A DNA stretch of 64,000 nucleotides, taken from contig JBAJFG010000454.1 in NCBI GenBank assembly GCA_037903475.1, forward strand, positions 1,302,001-1,366,000. Direction: 5' to 3'. Shown here one piece after another: positions 1 to 12,627 of this stretch (within the stretch, counting starts at the first letter, position 1; every line of letters begins with the position of its first letter). Both the position numbers and the translations under genes were made by a program. The stretch is from Ancylostoma caninum. Its lineage: Eukaryota; Nematoda; Chromadorea; Rhabditida; Ancylostomatidae. The notes beneath the pieces are model-generated. The model searched no databases and was not told where the DNA came from. It saw nothing but the letters and a program-made list of their open reading frames with translations.

Positions 1-330
1 GGGTTTGGATCCCGTCCGCGGAATCCATTTTGCATTTTTGAATTTGAGGCTTTTAAACTTGTTTAGAGTATTTCTAATGACTAAAACACATCAGATATGT
101 GCGCCATTACAAGAATTACTGCAGGAACTTCGTCCGATTCGTTACTCACTCGGCCACCTCATCGCGGCTGCCATGATTGGAGCAAGGACTCATGGTCGCG
201 TAACCAGGCGGAACCAGGTTATTCAAAAATGCGTCTGCAAACGTTCGATGATCCATGGGACAGCTAATCACGCCAACCACTGCTGGATTGCGTGGCCAAA
301 GTTCCATGAATCCAAGCCAGGACTCCATTG
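1..330. repeat. Old interspersed repeat fragment (weakly supported)
   Basis: No gene is recognised here. Positions about 250-315 can be aligned by eye without gaps to 50715-50775 at roughly two thirds identity, including a shared TTCCATGAAT block, so both are probably old copies of one dispersed repeat. The family is unknown. Neither copy keeps a convincing reading frame. Confidence 0.3.
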
Positions 331-396
331 ACAGCGCACTAGAAAATTGGTATTATTCAACCATCATGAACCCAAACTCTTCAAAAAAAATTTTTT

Positions 397-611
397 GACT
401 GAAATTTGCATATGGGGGTTATTTGAGGTGCTGAATACGAATATCATATCCATTTTGTACCGTAAGGCTATTTTTGTAGGGTTACGGTAGGTGCACGGTA
501 GTATGGGGTGGTGCACTTGCCGTAACCCTACAAAAACAGCGTTACGGTACAAAATGGATATGATATTCGTATTCAGCACCTCAAATAACCCCCGTATGCA
601 AAGTTTCAGTC
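397..611. repeat. 215-bp foldback (MITE-like) element
   Basis: Two arms of about 94 bp (397-490 and 519-611) are near-perfect reverse complements around a 28-bp loop. Both arms run from GACTGAAA through a block of five Gs to GTAGGGTTACGG, with only a few mismatches. The transcript would fold into one long hairpin. This is the architecture of a foldback MITE. I see no clear target-site duplication and no coding sequence. Confidence 0.8.
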
Positions 612-3600
612 CAGAAGACCATTTCAAAGATCTAGGGCGTGTGGGAGATGAATGACGCCGAAAAGTCTTTGGCGCGCTCTCCTGCGCGCATCAGGACCAT
701 TGGGCAAAAATGATGTACATACATTAACATAGCCTTAGACAATGTTACCAAAAATGGGTGTTTCGTTTCGATCCCCGGGGTTAGCCTCTTGCACTTCCCT
801 TGTAAGTTGATGCAAAAGAAATGGTGCCATTTTCTTCAGAAACATAATTTCGCATGGACAAAGTCTGACATATAGATGCGGTACTATACTTGTAGAGCAA
901 AGAAAGCTGTTTTATTCTGCTGGTACAAGAGGTTTCTTTTTCAGTTAATAGTCGTGAAATAATCGAAAATGTTCAGAAATATCGTTCTCAATTTTTCAAA
1001 TTTTCTTGATTTTTCAGTAATACTACAAGGAATGCAGTTCAAAATACCGCCTTTGTATTCGGCGAAGACGTCACAGTTTAGTGCACATGTCAGCTCTGGC
1101 GCAACGAGTTTGCTTCTAGGGAACCGTAGGTGTGCACTCTTTGAAGCATTTCCTTCGTCTTTTCTAGGATTCTTGCTGAATGATTCTTTCCAAGCTGCTT
1201 TTCGGAAGGAACACCTTTAACAATACTTATTGCTGCCCCAGAAATGTACTGGAAAAACACTCAAGACGCTCAAAAACGCATTTCGTGCACCCCAAATTTT
1301 AACCAGAGTTTGCTTGCGACTGTTTTGAACTTTGATAATTTAACTGGGAAACGTTTGAGCAGTCATCGACTTCTTCAGAAAAATATTTATATTTCCCCAA
1401 CTCCAGAAGTCCTTAATCCGCAAGAAAAAATTCACAAACATGACGACATCAAAACGAGGTCCTCGTTGTTCTTGGCTTCGCAGTTCCACATGATATAAGC
1501 GTACGGCATCATGGACCTGCTCATTAAAGGTAAGTATCATACGACAGGCAATGGTCCCCGCCTATTAAAGGAACCTTAAGGTTAGCCGAAATTATCGTTC
1601 ATTGAATTTCTGAAAGAAAATGTTGTCAACACGAAAAAGAGCCATTTCTTGTGCATCAACCTAATAGTTTCCAGTTCTCCTAGAGAATTTTCTAAGTGTG
1701 TTTAGTTCGCAATCTCTCATTTCGTGCTCATGATATAATAGATTTTATAACCCCGTGTATAAAATTATCTGAGACAGCCAATAAGTCGGAGCTCAAGCGA
1801 AGAAAATAAGTATATAATCTAACAAAGGCAGAGAGAGGGGAGAGAGAGAAACAAACAAACAAACAGACACTCCATATTTCTGGATTACAAAGCTTGCTGA
1901 GGGGAAAGATCCAACACAAAAACAAAAAAAAATTAGCGTCGCAATATCGCACTACAATAGAGCTGACATTACGGTCCAAATCTATGCCGAATTCGACTCT
2001 AGGCACTTGTCAAATGCACCCTCCCTCCCGCCCCACCTCTACCCTGCAATTTTTCGTGGAAAATTTCCGTATTTAGTAGGTCCATAGGTCCACTGAGATC
2101 AGTTATCTATAAACCATTAATTTTCGCGATGATATTTCTTACTTATTGTGAGTGATGGCAACGAACATCCGCACATCTGCTTTTCATTAGCTTTTTCTAC
2201 CATACATATTTACACAGTTTGTTGATCTAGTGGGTGAAGCTCAAATATTTATTGCTGGGTAGCGTTGGAATGCCATGGCGCTAATTGCTAGGTGACGCTA
2301 GTTGCTAGGTTAAACAATTTCTGGCTCTGCTTACACATTCTGTGAGCAAATCTCCGACCATCTAATTATCGCAGATTCCCAAGTGCTATCCCCACCCCTC
2401 CCTCAAGACACTCCTTTTCGGAGGCAGCAAATGAGCCGTTCTTAAGTTCCTGCTGGTCAAAGTATGTTCGAACTGATATCTTGCCAAATTTTAGCCCTTT
2501 ATCTATCTACGGATATCTACGGATCTCGCCAGATGGTGGCGTTTTGTATCAAAAGCCACATGCTTCCTAGCACCTGCTAGTACTACGATTTCAGTTGCTC
2601 CAATTTCGAGAATAGGTCGACTTGAAAATTTTGAAAATTTGGAAACACTCAGTTTTTGTGAATATTTCAATCAAACTTGAGATGCCATCGAAAATTTGCG
2701 TTCTGACAATTATTTCTTAAATTCTCAAAAATAGTTATTTTTCAACTAAAGAGCGGACCCTGCAACAATGCGGGACAAACGCTAAGGAGAAGTTATTTCC
2801 TAATTAACTCGGAAGGAGGATGGAGGACCTACTCCCCTGCAACTAAGGAGAAAGAACATAGTCTTCAAGTAACTGGGAGGCGGCACTTAGTTACCCGAGA
2901 TGTTAGGTGCAGAAGGAGCGAGGCCTGCGGAATAGATGGATAACTGCAAATATCCTTCCGCTCAGATCTATCTTTGGGTTCTCGGGGCACTTTAAGCCCT
3001 TCCCATTAAATGCGAATTGTTGATATCGAGGATTCAGAAAGGAAAATGAAATTTAAAAGGATTTATCATCGATAATAGTCAAAGATGAGAGAGAGCTTCT
3101 TCAAAATATTTTTAAGCGTATTCGTCTAGTAATTTCGTTCCGTCAAATAGTTGTTCACACGAAAAAGTGGCCAGGAACAATTTTATCACTCTATCATAAA
3201 AATCGCTACCAAAATTAAGGCACTGCATTGATGTCTTAGTGCTCATATTAACTGCGAAGCGTGTTCGCTTCCCTTCGTGCCAGATGCCACGGGTAACTAA
3301 GGACCCGCACCCCAAGTAACTCGAGCAAGTAAGTAAATTATTTCCTTAGGAAGAAGCAAATAATGTACCAAGGAGTGGGAGAATAATATTCAAAATGGGA
3401 ATGGTGTTGAGAGAGAGTAGCGAGGATTTGAACTTTGGCCAGAATTCAAATTAGGAGAGGTAGGAAAAACAGTTGGTGCTTTTTTGAACCCTAGTACATG
3501 ATGAGGAGAACAGGTTTTGATGTTCTTCTTTTATTTCCAGAATCGAGAAACTTTAGGAATATGAAAAGAAAATATATATGTTGCAAAGGCTAGAAATCAT

Positions 3601-3879
3601 ATATAAAAAAGCAGAATTTACGTAAAATTGGAATAAAAGAGGTGAAAATAAGGCCAAGAATATCAATGCGGAGCAAATCCACCATGAAAAAGGAAGATTT
3701 CGAGAAAAAACTCGCATAGAAAGCCTCCAAAACAAGGCTCATTGAAACTTCTTGTTTCTATAAGAGAAAGGAAGAAGAGAAAGGCAGAAATAAGGGAAGA
3801 AATGAAGGAATGTCTCGGGGATGAATAAACTATAGCAGAATTCTGTAATAACAAGGAATCCGATCGATAAGTGCAACGA
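612..3879. other. No recognisable gene
   Basis: I see no exon with believable splice sites and no known transposon motif. Simple-sequence runs occur at 1827-1866 (GA-rich followed by AAAC units). Between 2240 and 2310 the phrase GCTAGGT is repeated several times with small changes. Confidence 0.4.
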
Positions 3880-4060
3880 ACGGCGACGACAGATCGCCAC
3901 CGCAGCGACACGACGGAGGCCAGACTCCCCGTGCTGGTATGGTTGGGTGAGGCGGCCGATCGATAACGCGACGACCACCGGCGGCGCCGCCGCCGACGTG
4001 TGGGGTCGGCGGGTCGGTCGGTCACACGTGATATGTGACGCCACAGGTGTCATCGCGGTA
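3880..4060. promoter_or_regulatory. GC- and CpG-rich island, possible promoter
   Basis: This short stretch is far richer in G+C and CpG than its AT-rich surroundings. It contains ATCGATAA blocks, GGCGGCGCCGCCGCC, repeated GTCGG units and two E-box-like words (CACGTG at about 4025 and CAGGTG at about 4044). Such islands often mark gene starts, but no flanking exon is recognised, so the call is an inference. Confidence 0.25.
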
Positions 4061-7000
4061 GATCAAAGGACTGATCGTAAACATAGAAAGGTCTGCTGTG
4101 TTGTTTATGGCGTCGCCAGAAGCATAGCACACTCAAGCGGTGCTTATTGATTAGTGATAAAGTTGATAAGCTGAGAGCAAAAACTGATCGCATACTCCCA
4201 TGTCTCTTCATTTATACTTCCTTCCCCACTCGATTATGTTCAATAACATGGCGCATCTTGTAAGACGTGTTGAGATGTTGACTCGGGTACAAACCTTTGT
4301 AAATTCTGCCAAAATTTGACATGTAATGTGAAAGAGGTACTATGTTCAATCGTTTCTTGTGTGTTGAGTAGCACCTCGAGTGGATTTCAATAAATAAATA
4401 AATAAATTTACTGTGACACACAGCATGACAAGTAGCAAAGTTCGGCGACATTATCGATGCTGTCAGGCCTCCATACACACATGTAGTGTGTTTGGAACAT
4501 AGTGGTGTAGATATCAGAGAAGGAAAGAAACAGAGACCGCGAGAAAGTGTGCTGCATTCGGTGAGACATGCTAGAAATGCAGACCACAGGCATAGGTACC
4601 CAGCGAATGTCGTTCGTTTTTGAAACCGACTATAAGTACTATAATAATAACTTTCTGGAATCTCTCAAAACTTTTGCAAATTCTGTATATACTCGCTTTT
4701 CTTCATTCATGATGGAGTTTACTTTAGTTTGTGAATGACTTTTTTTTTCTCAAACAGTAATTTAAAGTAGTACTAGTTCAACTTCGGGCATGAGGAAAGC
4801 GTAAACCCTTAAGCAGGAAAATATGCATAGAACATAATTTTTTTCATTTACCTTTTGTTTTCTTATTTATTTAATACACTGTATTTTTTTGGTTTATTTC
4901 TCTGTAGTTGTTGAAATTTTTTTGCTCAAGTTGATCTCGTTAATAGTGCCGTGTCCGAATAGTTTCCGGATACAAAACTGCCTCGGGAACTTGCAGGATA
5001 GCGGTAAATTTTTCAGTGCAAACTCCTAGTGCAGTTTCTCTATGCGCTTTTCAGTGTGCCAAACACACGTATTCAGCCCACAAATACCGAGTGGTTCAGT
5101 GAACTAAACAGTTTTTGACATCAGTTTTAAGTGGAATGAAGCATCAACTCGCCTTGATGATTTCGAGATGGCCATCGACAATCCACATAATACTGTTGTT
5201 TGCTTGGATTGGAAAGCCAAGCCCTCATTTCAATAGCAGCACTGGGCCCATATTTTCTCAGTTCTTGACTTGGACAACCACGGTGTAGCATCTTTGAGGC
5301 GATTTGAGGCGGAACGAACCACCTCATCAATCTTTTTCACAATCACGCCTCTCTTTTTTTAGCCTAGTTTGACCCTTTGATCACCATGCCCCTTTTTGCG
5401 TGTATCTGCGTGGTCGTGGACACTGTTTTCTTTATAATCGGTATACTCACAATGATTTGCATATGTTATTGGATTAACACCTGAGAAACACATGACACCA
5501 TTATTGCTCAACGATGTGATAAAGTGTATCACACGAGAAAGTGGCGCGGCTTACCGGAGAGCCGCGCTGTCGTCGCAAGATCACATATAATCTCTCACTA
5601 CTGTCCTGTTTTCGAGCAGAGAATTTTATTGAAAGCAAAACTGGTAGAAATTGGCTGTGGCAGGGAGCGTGGGCAACACAGTTTTTCTCTCGCATATGCA
5701 CTTTGTATAGACTGTACGGCACGAAAAAGAAAAGCGAGCACCGTAGGAAAGAGCATTTTTTGCAGCTCAAGAATTACCGAAGTGGTAAAGCTCCTCTTGA
5801 AACTTTTTGCTGGTGAATTGTCTAAAGAGCGCCATAGGAGATAGCACTTTTGCATTTCTCGCAAATGTGTTTCGAGGCCAACTGCTTCAAAACGAAAGCT
5901 TCCCGCAAAACCCGTCTTAACCCAAAAATACACCAAACTTTGTCTACTCAGCAGAAAACTGCAGGACAAAGCCCTGCAGTTTCCCTGGTGTAGAAACAAT
6001 CTGAGCAAATTTTGTACAATAACTTATGCCTATGTATAAGTGTATCTCCTCCCAAACTATTGCACGAAGGATCTTCCGCGGCAGAAGTCGGTTTGGGAGA
6101 AAATCCCTGCATTATTTGTCACAAAAGCCCAATAAGTCAGGTGTTGCTGTTGCTGGTGGTTCATAAATTTACCAAGATTACCACATAATATTTCAGACTG
6201 AACTGCATTGTGTAGTTAGCTGATAATTTCGTGAAAAAAGAACATCTGTATGTATTTGGAAAAAATTACACGACTTCATCGTTGGATGTTGCGAGGACGT
6301 CATTTTATATAACAGTCTGATCTATGTTCTACATAGATCAATATAAACTTCAACTTCAACCATAGATAGTGTCCTTGTTCTTACTGCTGATCTGATTGAT
6401 AATGTGATTCCGTTGCTGATTTTCAATTGAATGATCCGTCAGTCTAATTCGTGGAGGAGCCCATCTGCTGAGAAGTCGCACGAGGTTGTTGGTGAAAAGG
6501 TACGGGCTAGACTCTCACTCATATCATTCTCATATTCAAAGCATTACTTATTTAAAAATTCTTAATACGACTGCCTGTAGGCATGAGAGTACTATATCTA
6601 GGGTCAACAAGCTTTTCTCGGGTTTTCAAATACCTGGACAGCCGGTTTCATAAGTTATGATGTTGTCCGATGGTACACGTAAAGTAACGAACACAGAGTA
6701 TTTATCCGGCACGATTCCGAATATGTTGTATCTCGTTCGATCCGGTTGCACAGCGCTCTCGCAAAGATGGTAGTAGAGCCCATGATGTAGTAGACAACAC
6801 TGCGAGGTGCAAGGGTGGTGGTGGGACACTTCTCGCCGCCTCCGCTGCCGCGAATGGGTCAAATCTCTCAGAAAATGCTTTACAGAACAGTTGAAAAGTT
6901 CGTGTTAGCTTATTTTTTATTCATATTCTTATAGTAATGTGCATCAGTTTTAATCACTTGATTCTGAAACCAGTATCGTAACTAATTTTGTTTTCGAAAC

Positions 7001-8089
7001 TTCGGCCATTCAGACTGTTTAGGAACACCAGCAATAGTATTGCGCTTCCGATTTGCAGGGTGGGAGCGAGGTTGACAAATGCACCGATCACTTATGCCCG
7101 ATGCGAATTTCATGCAAAGCCCGTGCAAGTTCAACTTTGTTCTGCATGAGATCATGATTTCAACGCATATCGATCTCTGGTTCCCAAATTCAGTTTCCTA
7201 CTGAGTAGTCTATGCAAAACATCCAGTGCAGTGCTTCGTTCAGCTCACCATTTCTATGTCCTTCATCGAATTTACCAGGTGATGGTTCCTCCTGCCTCCT
7301 GTTCCATCCTATCAAACTGCGGTGCAGTACACATAATCATAAAATCATTCATTTGTCATCATGCACACATACGTACGTTGTCATATGCAGTCCAGAACAA
7401 AGCACAAAATCTCCTAAATAACGAGAAAATATTTACAGAAATCCAAAAAATACAAGAACAGTAATCACAAAAATAGCACGCAAATAGGGAATGATGCGGA
7501 TCGGGTTTCCGGCGTTTGCAACTATTGTCGCTAAAAATGTAAAAATAAATTTGCAGGTAAAGAAGACGAGCACAAACTGGCTAGAAATTGTGAGGCATTC
7601 TTATTTTTCTCTAGCCTTCATTTCTTGCAGTGGAATAGATTGATTTATTAAATTGTGAAGGCTTTACAATGAGACCTTTTGAGGAAACGTGAGGAAATAG
7701 AGTATAATGTTGTGAAAAGTTGCTAGAACACATAATTTTCAGCACTGGCAAAGACGCTCGTTCCAGCCATTAAACCACAACGGCTCCCAGTGACAGTACA
7801 GGATAGTTGCAATGCCCGAAACCGTTCGAATTCCACCACAGCTCTGGTATGCGGCCAAATGAAGTGACTATTGGGTTCCACTGCCTGCTGGTTCCTTGCC
7901 ATTGCCATCAGCCAACATAGTGTCGATTAACACGAAGAAATGTACTTAGCCTCTCTTTCAGTACTAGAGATACTTCTCATACAAACGAAGGTAATACGAA
8001 AGTCTCGTCCATTAAACATTCATGCCTACTTTCAAGTTCATCCCTTGGTAAAGAAAAATTATCCAATGTGCTGAAGTCGCTCTCTCTTC
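4061..8089. other. No confident gene; small repeats only
   Basis: No coding exon is recognised. An ATAA-unit run lies at about 4390-4412. A 10-bp-arm palindrome (TGATCTATGT, then TCT, then its complement) lies at 6318-6340 and is followed by a repeated CTTCAA tail, as at the 3' end of a non-LTR element. The rest is unassigned AT-rich DNA. Confidence 0.4.
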
Positions 8090-8633
8090 AATAATTAGCT
8101 CCAGTGAGTGGTTTTTAAACAAGCTCTTCTGCTGTACTGCTGCCTGAAAAAGCATTTTGGCAGTGAGTGGTACATTTTAGCAATGCGATGAAAAACTGAA
8201 TGAGAAAAAGAGTTAGCTCTACAGGGTGGCAAATAAACTTCAAATGTGTATTCTCTGCAGTAGCCAGGTTTGAGCACATAATAAAGTGAAAATTATAAAA
8301 CTACCTGTCCGCTAACTAGCTTGTGAAGAAAACAAATATCGGTAAGTTTCTTCTTAAATATAGTGAATCAAATTTCAACGCATTCAAACTATATTTTATT
8401 GAGAAGGGCGGTCCCTCATTTGTTTATGCTGCAGAAAGCATCGATAGAATATTAGTCTTCTGTATGTTCTTTGAACACTTTTGAGAGGATCAAAGCGTTC
8501 TTTTTCCTATACAGGTTCCATATTGAAGAATTATATTCCATTATAGGTCGTACATATATTCTCAACATTCTAGTGAGAACATTGATATCTCTACTTTTGA
8601 AAATTCTCAAGATTCGAAACATAGCACATTCAG

Positions 8634-8646
8634 CTGCAGCAGTTAT
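8634..8646. repeat. SINE target-site duplication, copy 1
   Basis: CTGCAGCAGTTAT is repeated exactly at 8928-8940 and brackets the SINE at 8647-8927. Confidence 0.85.
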
Positions 8647-8927
8647 AAAGTATAAAGTGGTCGGCGTTAATGAATCCCGTCACGAGGGATGCGCCACGCA
8701 TTCGACTTCAACTGAGCATCGCAGAGGCGTTGAATGCGTATGTGCCCTGTACAATGACTTGCGGGGGGCACCCGATGTACCAAGTCAGTGCTTCATCCTC
8801 CCAGACTCCTCTGGTACCAATTTACCGACCCCGGAGGGATGGAAAGCTTGGTTGGCCTCGGGCGGGATCGAACCATCGATCGTGTGCGTGCGCAGCGAGC
8901 CTCTTACCGCTGCGCCACACGCGCCCT
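8647..8927 (-). mobile_element. tRNA-derived SINE with intact target-site duplications
   Basis: On the minus strand the element starts GGGCGCGTG and has a pol III A box (TGGCGCAGCGG, 8917-8907) and B box (GGTTCGATCCC, 8874-8864) at tRNA-like spacing. A unique body of about 200 bp ends near ACTTTATACTTT. The 13-bp direct repeat on both sides shows insertion by target-primed reverse transcription, and it lies inside the LINE RT sequence (ITAA at 8941, then A on the other side). The head is not a working tRNA gene: the T-stem has a mismatch and the tail continues into SINE body. The partner LINE is unknown. Confidence 0.85.
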
Positions 8928-8940
8928 CTGCAGCAGTTAT
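8928..8940. repeat. SINE target-site duplication, copy 2
   Basis: Exact second copy of the 13-bp repeat at 8634-8646. Confidence 0.85.
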
Positions 8941-9054
8941 TTCGTCATAACGCAATCCACATTGAAGACTTTCGTCAACCTGCACTCCCAAATCCCTGAT
9001 ACATATTTGTATTTGACATCTGCTGTTGTTTGTAATGTTTTCGGGAAAGAAATA

Positions 9055-10317
9055 TCAGGTTGTTGCGAAAATAATTGCCGTTGCGGAGTATGCTCAATCA
9101 AATTTTTCTGTTTTGTCCAAGTTGAGCAATTTCAGGCCAGCTTATGTGACCTTCTTGTAGAGCTCTTTTTCCTCTTTCAAATGCTTCTCGAACATTCTGG
9201 CTAGCTCCTTCCCGAGGATTTTATGAAGTCGCGAACAAATGATGAGCTGAAGCGATTTTCGGGTGATTATGGTTGACGATTTCAAACTCTATCACTCTTT
9301 GTCGGAAGTACGCGGTGATCTTGCGTTTGTTTTGGCTTGGAATCGCTTTCCCAACAGACAGTGAGCTAGGGGTTCGCGAAGTTCTTTTCCTACGATTTTA
9401 AACTCAAATGCAACCATGGTCGTGGTCGCATGATGTCGCAAGACGATCAGGCGTTGAGGAGAGCCGTGAAGCCTAAACCGGATCTTACCATCTGGATGAT
9501 AAGAGCAGGGGAAGACGCCCACTATACTACAGTTTCAATACTTCTGACTTCAATCAAGGATACGAAAGGTGCGGACGTGAACACCACACGATCTCACTAA
9601 TTACCAGCGTCTCACCTGGTGTGACATCTTTTCTAACTCATTTTTCGTCCCAAAACTGCTGATTTCTAGATAATGTGATTACAGTGCATAAAGCTCGTCT
9701 TCTGTACGATGACAAGAAATGCGAATGGGTATGGGTGGAGACGTTATGCTTTCGCAAGCCAGATCTTTCTAGGGAGGTTGTGTCAGGAGTTGGTGGTGCT
9801 GTAAGGGTGTGATTGACTGCATCCTCCTACAATCTGGCCAAAGGCTGCCAGGGGAGTCCTAGTATTGTAATTTCGAGTTGAGATCCGCAAATCTGCTATA
9901 GATGCGGTGGGCAGTGGTGAACAAATGTGGGTCTTCCCCTCCTCCAGGCTAACGTTAAGCCACACATTACAAAACTCACCCGGCAAAAACTGATGCAGTA
10001 AAGCGTCGAGGTTCTCACTCAATGCCCTCATTCCTCAGAACACTATCCTAGTGTATATTATTTTTCCGAGCTCCAGGTACAATCCTGCGACAGCAACAGA
10101 TAGCTGGTCTGGAGCATGCTGAAATCGCCCTTCAAAAATTTTCCGATTCTTGTGATCTCAGTTTTTGTTGTAGAGGCGCGAAATCCTAGCTGGATGGTCG
10201 GAGAGGATCTACCAAATTGAACAGTTGCTAAACTGATGAAAAAAGTAGTGTTTGAGCCGAGTTACGACATTTTGAACTGAAGGGTCCATTTTGGCAATTA
10301 ATTTCGCAACAACCTAA
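9055..10317 (-). mobile_element. Mariner element A (cecropia-type ends), decayed
   Basis: The element is 1263 bp, close to full mariner length, flanked by TA (9053-9054 and 10318-10319). Its ends are inverted repeats: TCAGGTTGTTGCGAAA at the left, and TTAGGTTGTTGCGAAA on the reverse strand at the right, both followed by an AATTGCC block. These resemble the ends of cecropia-subfamily mariners, to which the hookworm mariner bandit belongs. On the minus strand a broken transposase can be sensed: a DNARPH-like remnant near 9410-9440 and GKRF near 9339-9352, with a deletion between. It is inserted in the LINE RT and is inactive. Confidence 0.75.
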
Positions 10318-10861
10318 TAATATTTTTTGGATTTCTTTTTATCAGGTAGAGTACGCATGTCTTCTGCTCAGAAATTTCAACTGCCACATGTTCAAGTAAA
10401 CGACGAGGTTGTTGACTGCGTTTTGTATCCTTTTTTCCGATATTGTCAATCTCTTAGACAGAAAATTCAGAAAACATTTTAATCTGCGGACATAGTTGAC
10501 AAGTTACCACCAACACTGACGAAAAAAGATCTGTCAGTCGAAAACAAGCGGATCCACGCATGGAGATTACCTCGTATGCCTGCATGATCTCACTTCCACA
10601 GTAGCTTTTTGTGAGATACAGTATCGAAGGCTTTTGATACATATGTCATAGTATATCATAGCAACAAGCTTTCTTCGAGATAAAATGCTATGGAACCCAA
10701 ACTGCAGGGGTGATAGTATGTTCCCCTTGCTGGATACGCGTCGATTTTGCCTTTTATACATCGTTGCATTATCTTCGCTGCAATGTTTGTTATAGAAATT
10801 GGGCGTTAGCTAGATGGTTGTTTAGGTGATGGAACCTTGCTAACTGAGGTAACAACAGACA

Positions 10862-10929
10862 TCGTGACCCCATTTTTTCCCCTGCCCCTCCCCCCCCCCT
10901 CTTCCGCCCACTTTCTGCGTCCGCCACTG
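10862..10929 (-). mobile_element. Short hAT-type element end inside the LINE
   Basis: On the minus strand it begins CAGTGGCGGACGCA at 10929, the classic start of many hAT-superfamily elements, and continues into a G-rich stretch with nine Gs. LINE coding sequence resumes below 10862. The same 14-bp end recurs at 17361, 34099 and, in variant form, 48360. No second inverted end or 8-bp duplication could be fixed. Confidence 0.4.
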
Positions 10930-11703
10930 CGATGGAACTGCACCAAATAGGAGAGAAAAACTGAAGATGTGGGCAAAGGTACTTTGAGAACATTTCCGAA
11001 AACATCCTGCAGTGAAACGTCGATTGTGCTAGGGTATGATACCTTAAATTTTTTTGCAGACTTCGAGGACTGTTTCTGGGAGGATGGTAGAAGGACTAAG
11101 AGTTCTGGCCAATATATACTGTAAAGGAGGGAGATTATCGCTGTCAGATGTGAAAACTGAGCTGAAATAGTTAGCAAACACTTCGCTCTTCAGAGGATCT
11201 AAACCGAGTGTATTTCCATGTTCGTGGAAAAATAAGAAAAATTCCGTCTTCTGCTGTTAAGGGCGATTCTTGATAAACCAGAAGAATCCTCTATCATATT
11301 CCAAGAGTATGGCGTTCCTTTCAGGATTTTTCAAGAATTTTTCGATCAGTTCGGAGTGTTCTGGAGATATGTTAGTATATTCCTGTATTACATTTTTCTT
11401 ATGAATGTGCTGGAAGAGGTAATTTCGAAAGCTAAAAAATCGTCTGATGTGAGGTGGATAGTTTGCACCTCGACTTTCCATTACAGGGACATGTTTATTG
11501 ACAGTGGTAGACACTATATGACAGAATCTCTCGTGTAAATCGTCTATGCTCGAAAAACCATCGAACATCGCTTCCCAGTTCACAGTGGATAGTCCCTTAG
11601 TTATTGTCCTAAAAAATGCGCGCGAAACCGAAAGATTCAGTCGTACGAGTCTGGAATGCAAGAAACATCTATGGAGAACTAGACAATAGCATGGTCAGCA
11701 TTA

Positions 11704-12627
11704 TCAGGTCGTCAAGTATGAAATGTCTGATTTTGGATGAGAAGATTTCGAGTTTTGTTTCTAAAGCAAGATGCAGTATAAGATATCCGAATATGCTCCT
11801 GTACTATCCCCACAGCCTTGCCATCTTAACTGCAGTTTGACTGCGCCAACAGTTTGGAAACGTGGGAAGCTAGTAGCAATCAAGTGGCGAACAGCGTTTC
11901 CAACATCATGTTGAAAATTGAACATTTTCTCCAGCAAGAAGTGAGCTAATCCCCGAAAGGGGTTGTGGTCAAATAGAGCAATGTTTGCCCAGTACAGTGA
12001 GTGGCAGGTGGGTCCTCATCCCTGCTCTTCTGGCCTAAGCAGCGTGGATTTGTGGAAAGTGGTCAAAAATTGACACCCATTTTTGAGGGTCAAACTGGGA
12101 AAAATTCGTTTACCGAACCACTTTTGATGGTCATATTGCCTTCAGTACATAAACATTATTGGATTATGAAGGTCACACCTTGTTGCTCACGTTGACTTAG
12201 TTTGACTCCTATCCGCTTCGGCTACGGCTTCCAGCTTATCGATATACAGGTTCATCATAAGGCTCACTTTGGAGCTTCATGTCACCTGAGCGGAATTTTC
12301 CAAGCAAACGGTGTTCAGTGCATTTACTAGCCAAATGTCCCTTAACAGTCTCTGATGTTCCCGGCTTTCTCAGCTCTAATGGCTGGAAAATAGGACCTAT
12401 TTTCCAAAATGACTCGATTTTTCGTCTTTGAGTAGTTCTACAAAAAATGCTTCCAAACAAAAATTCGAAAACTGATGAAAAACCCAGGAAGTAATTTTGG
12501 AAGGAAGAGGATGTATAATACTTTCATAATGAAGATAAAGATGAGAAGAGATCTAGTAAATATTCGAAGATAGAGACTGTCAAACTGACCGCTCATAAAA
12601 TCAGACATTTCATACTTGACGACCTAA
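11704..12627 (-). mobile_element. Mariner element B, internally deleted
   Basis: Inverted repeats of about 31 bp bound the element. Reading inward, the left end is TCAGGTCGTCAAGTATGAAA and the right end is TTAGGTCGTCAAGTATGAAA, and both continue into TGTCTGATTTT. TA flanks both sides (11702-11703, 12628-12629). At 924 bp it is shorter than a complete mariner. Minus-strand remnants match the mariner order: KFRSGDMKLQSEPYDEP (DNA-binding to catalytic linker, about 12300) and LAHFLLEKMFNFQHDVGNAV with KLQLRW (C-terminal part, about 11840-11960). The catalytic middle is lost. It interrupts the LINE between endonuclease and RT. Confidence 0.75.

Noticed and set aside
3663..4053. Arg-rich proteins on the minus strand
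   Set aside because: Products of the GC-rich island composition; no start, splice or family support.
8855..8927. tRNA gene on the minus strand
   Set aside because: A and B boxes are present, but the stems are imperfect, the sequence continues into a 200-bp body, and 13-bp duplications mark it as a SINE.
8471..8999. Plus-strand ORFs of 109-159 codons
   Set aside because: They are shadows of the minus-strand LINE and SINE.
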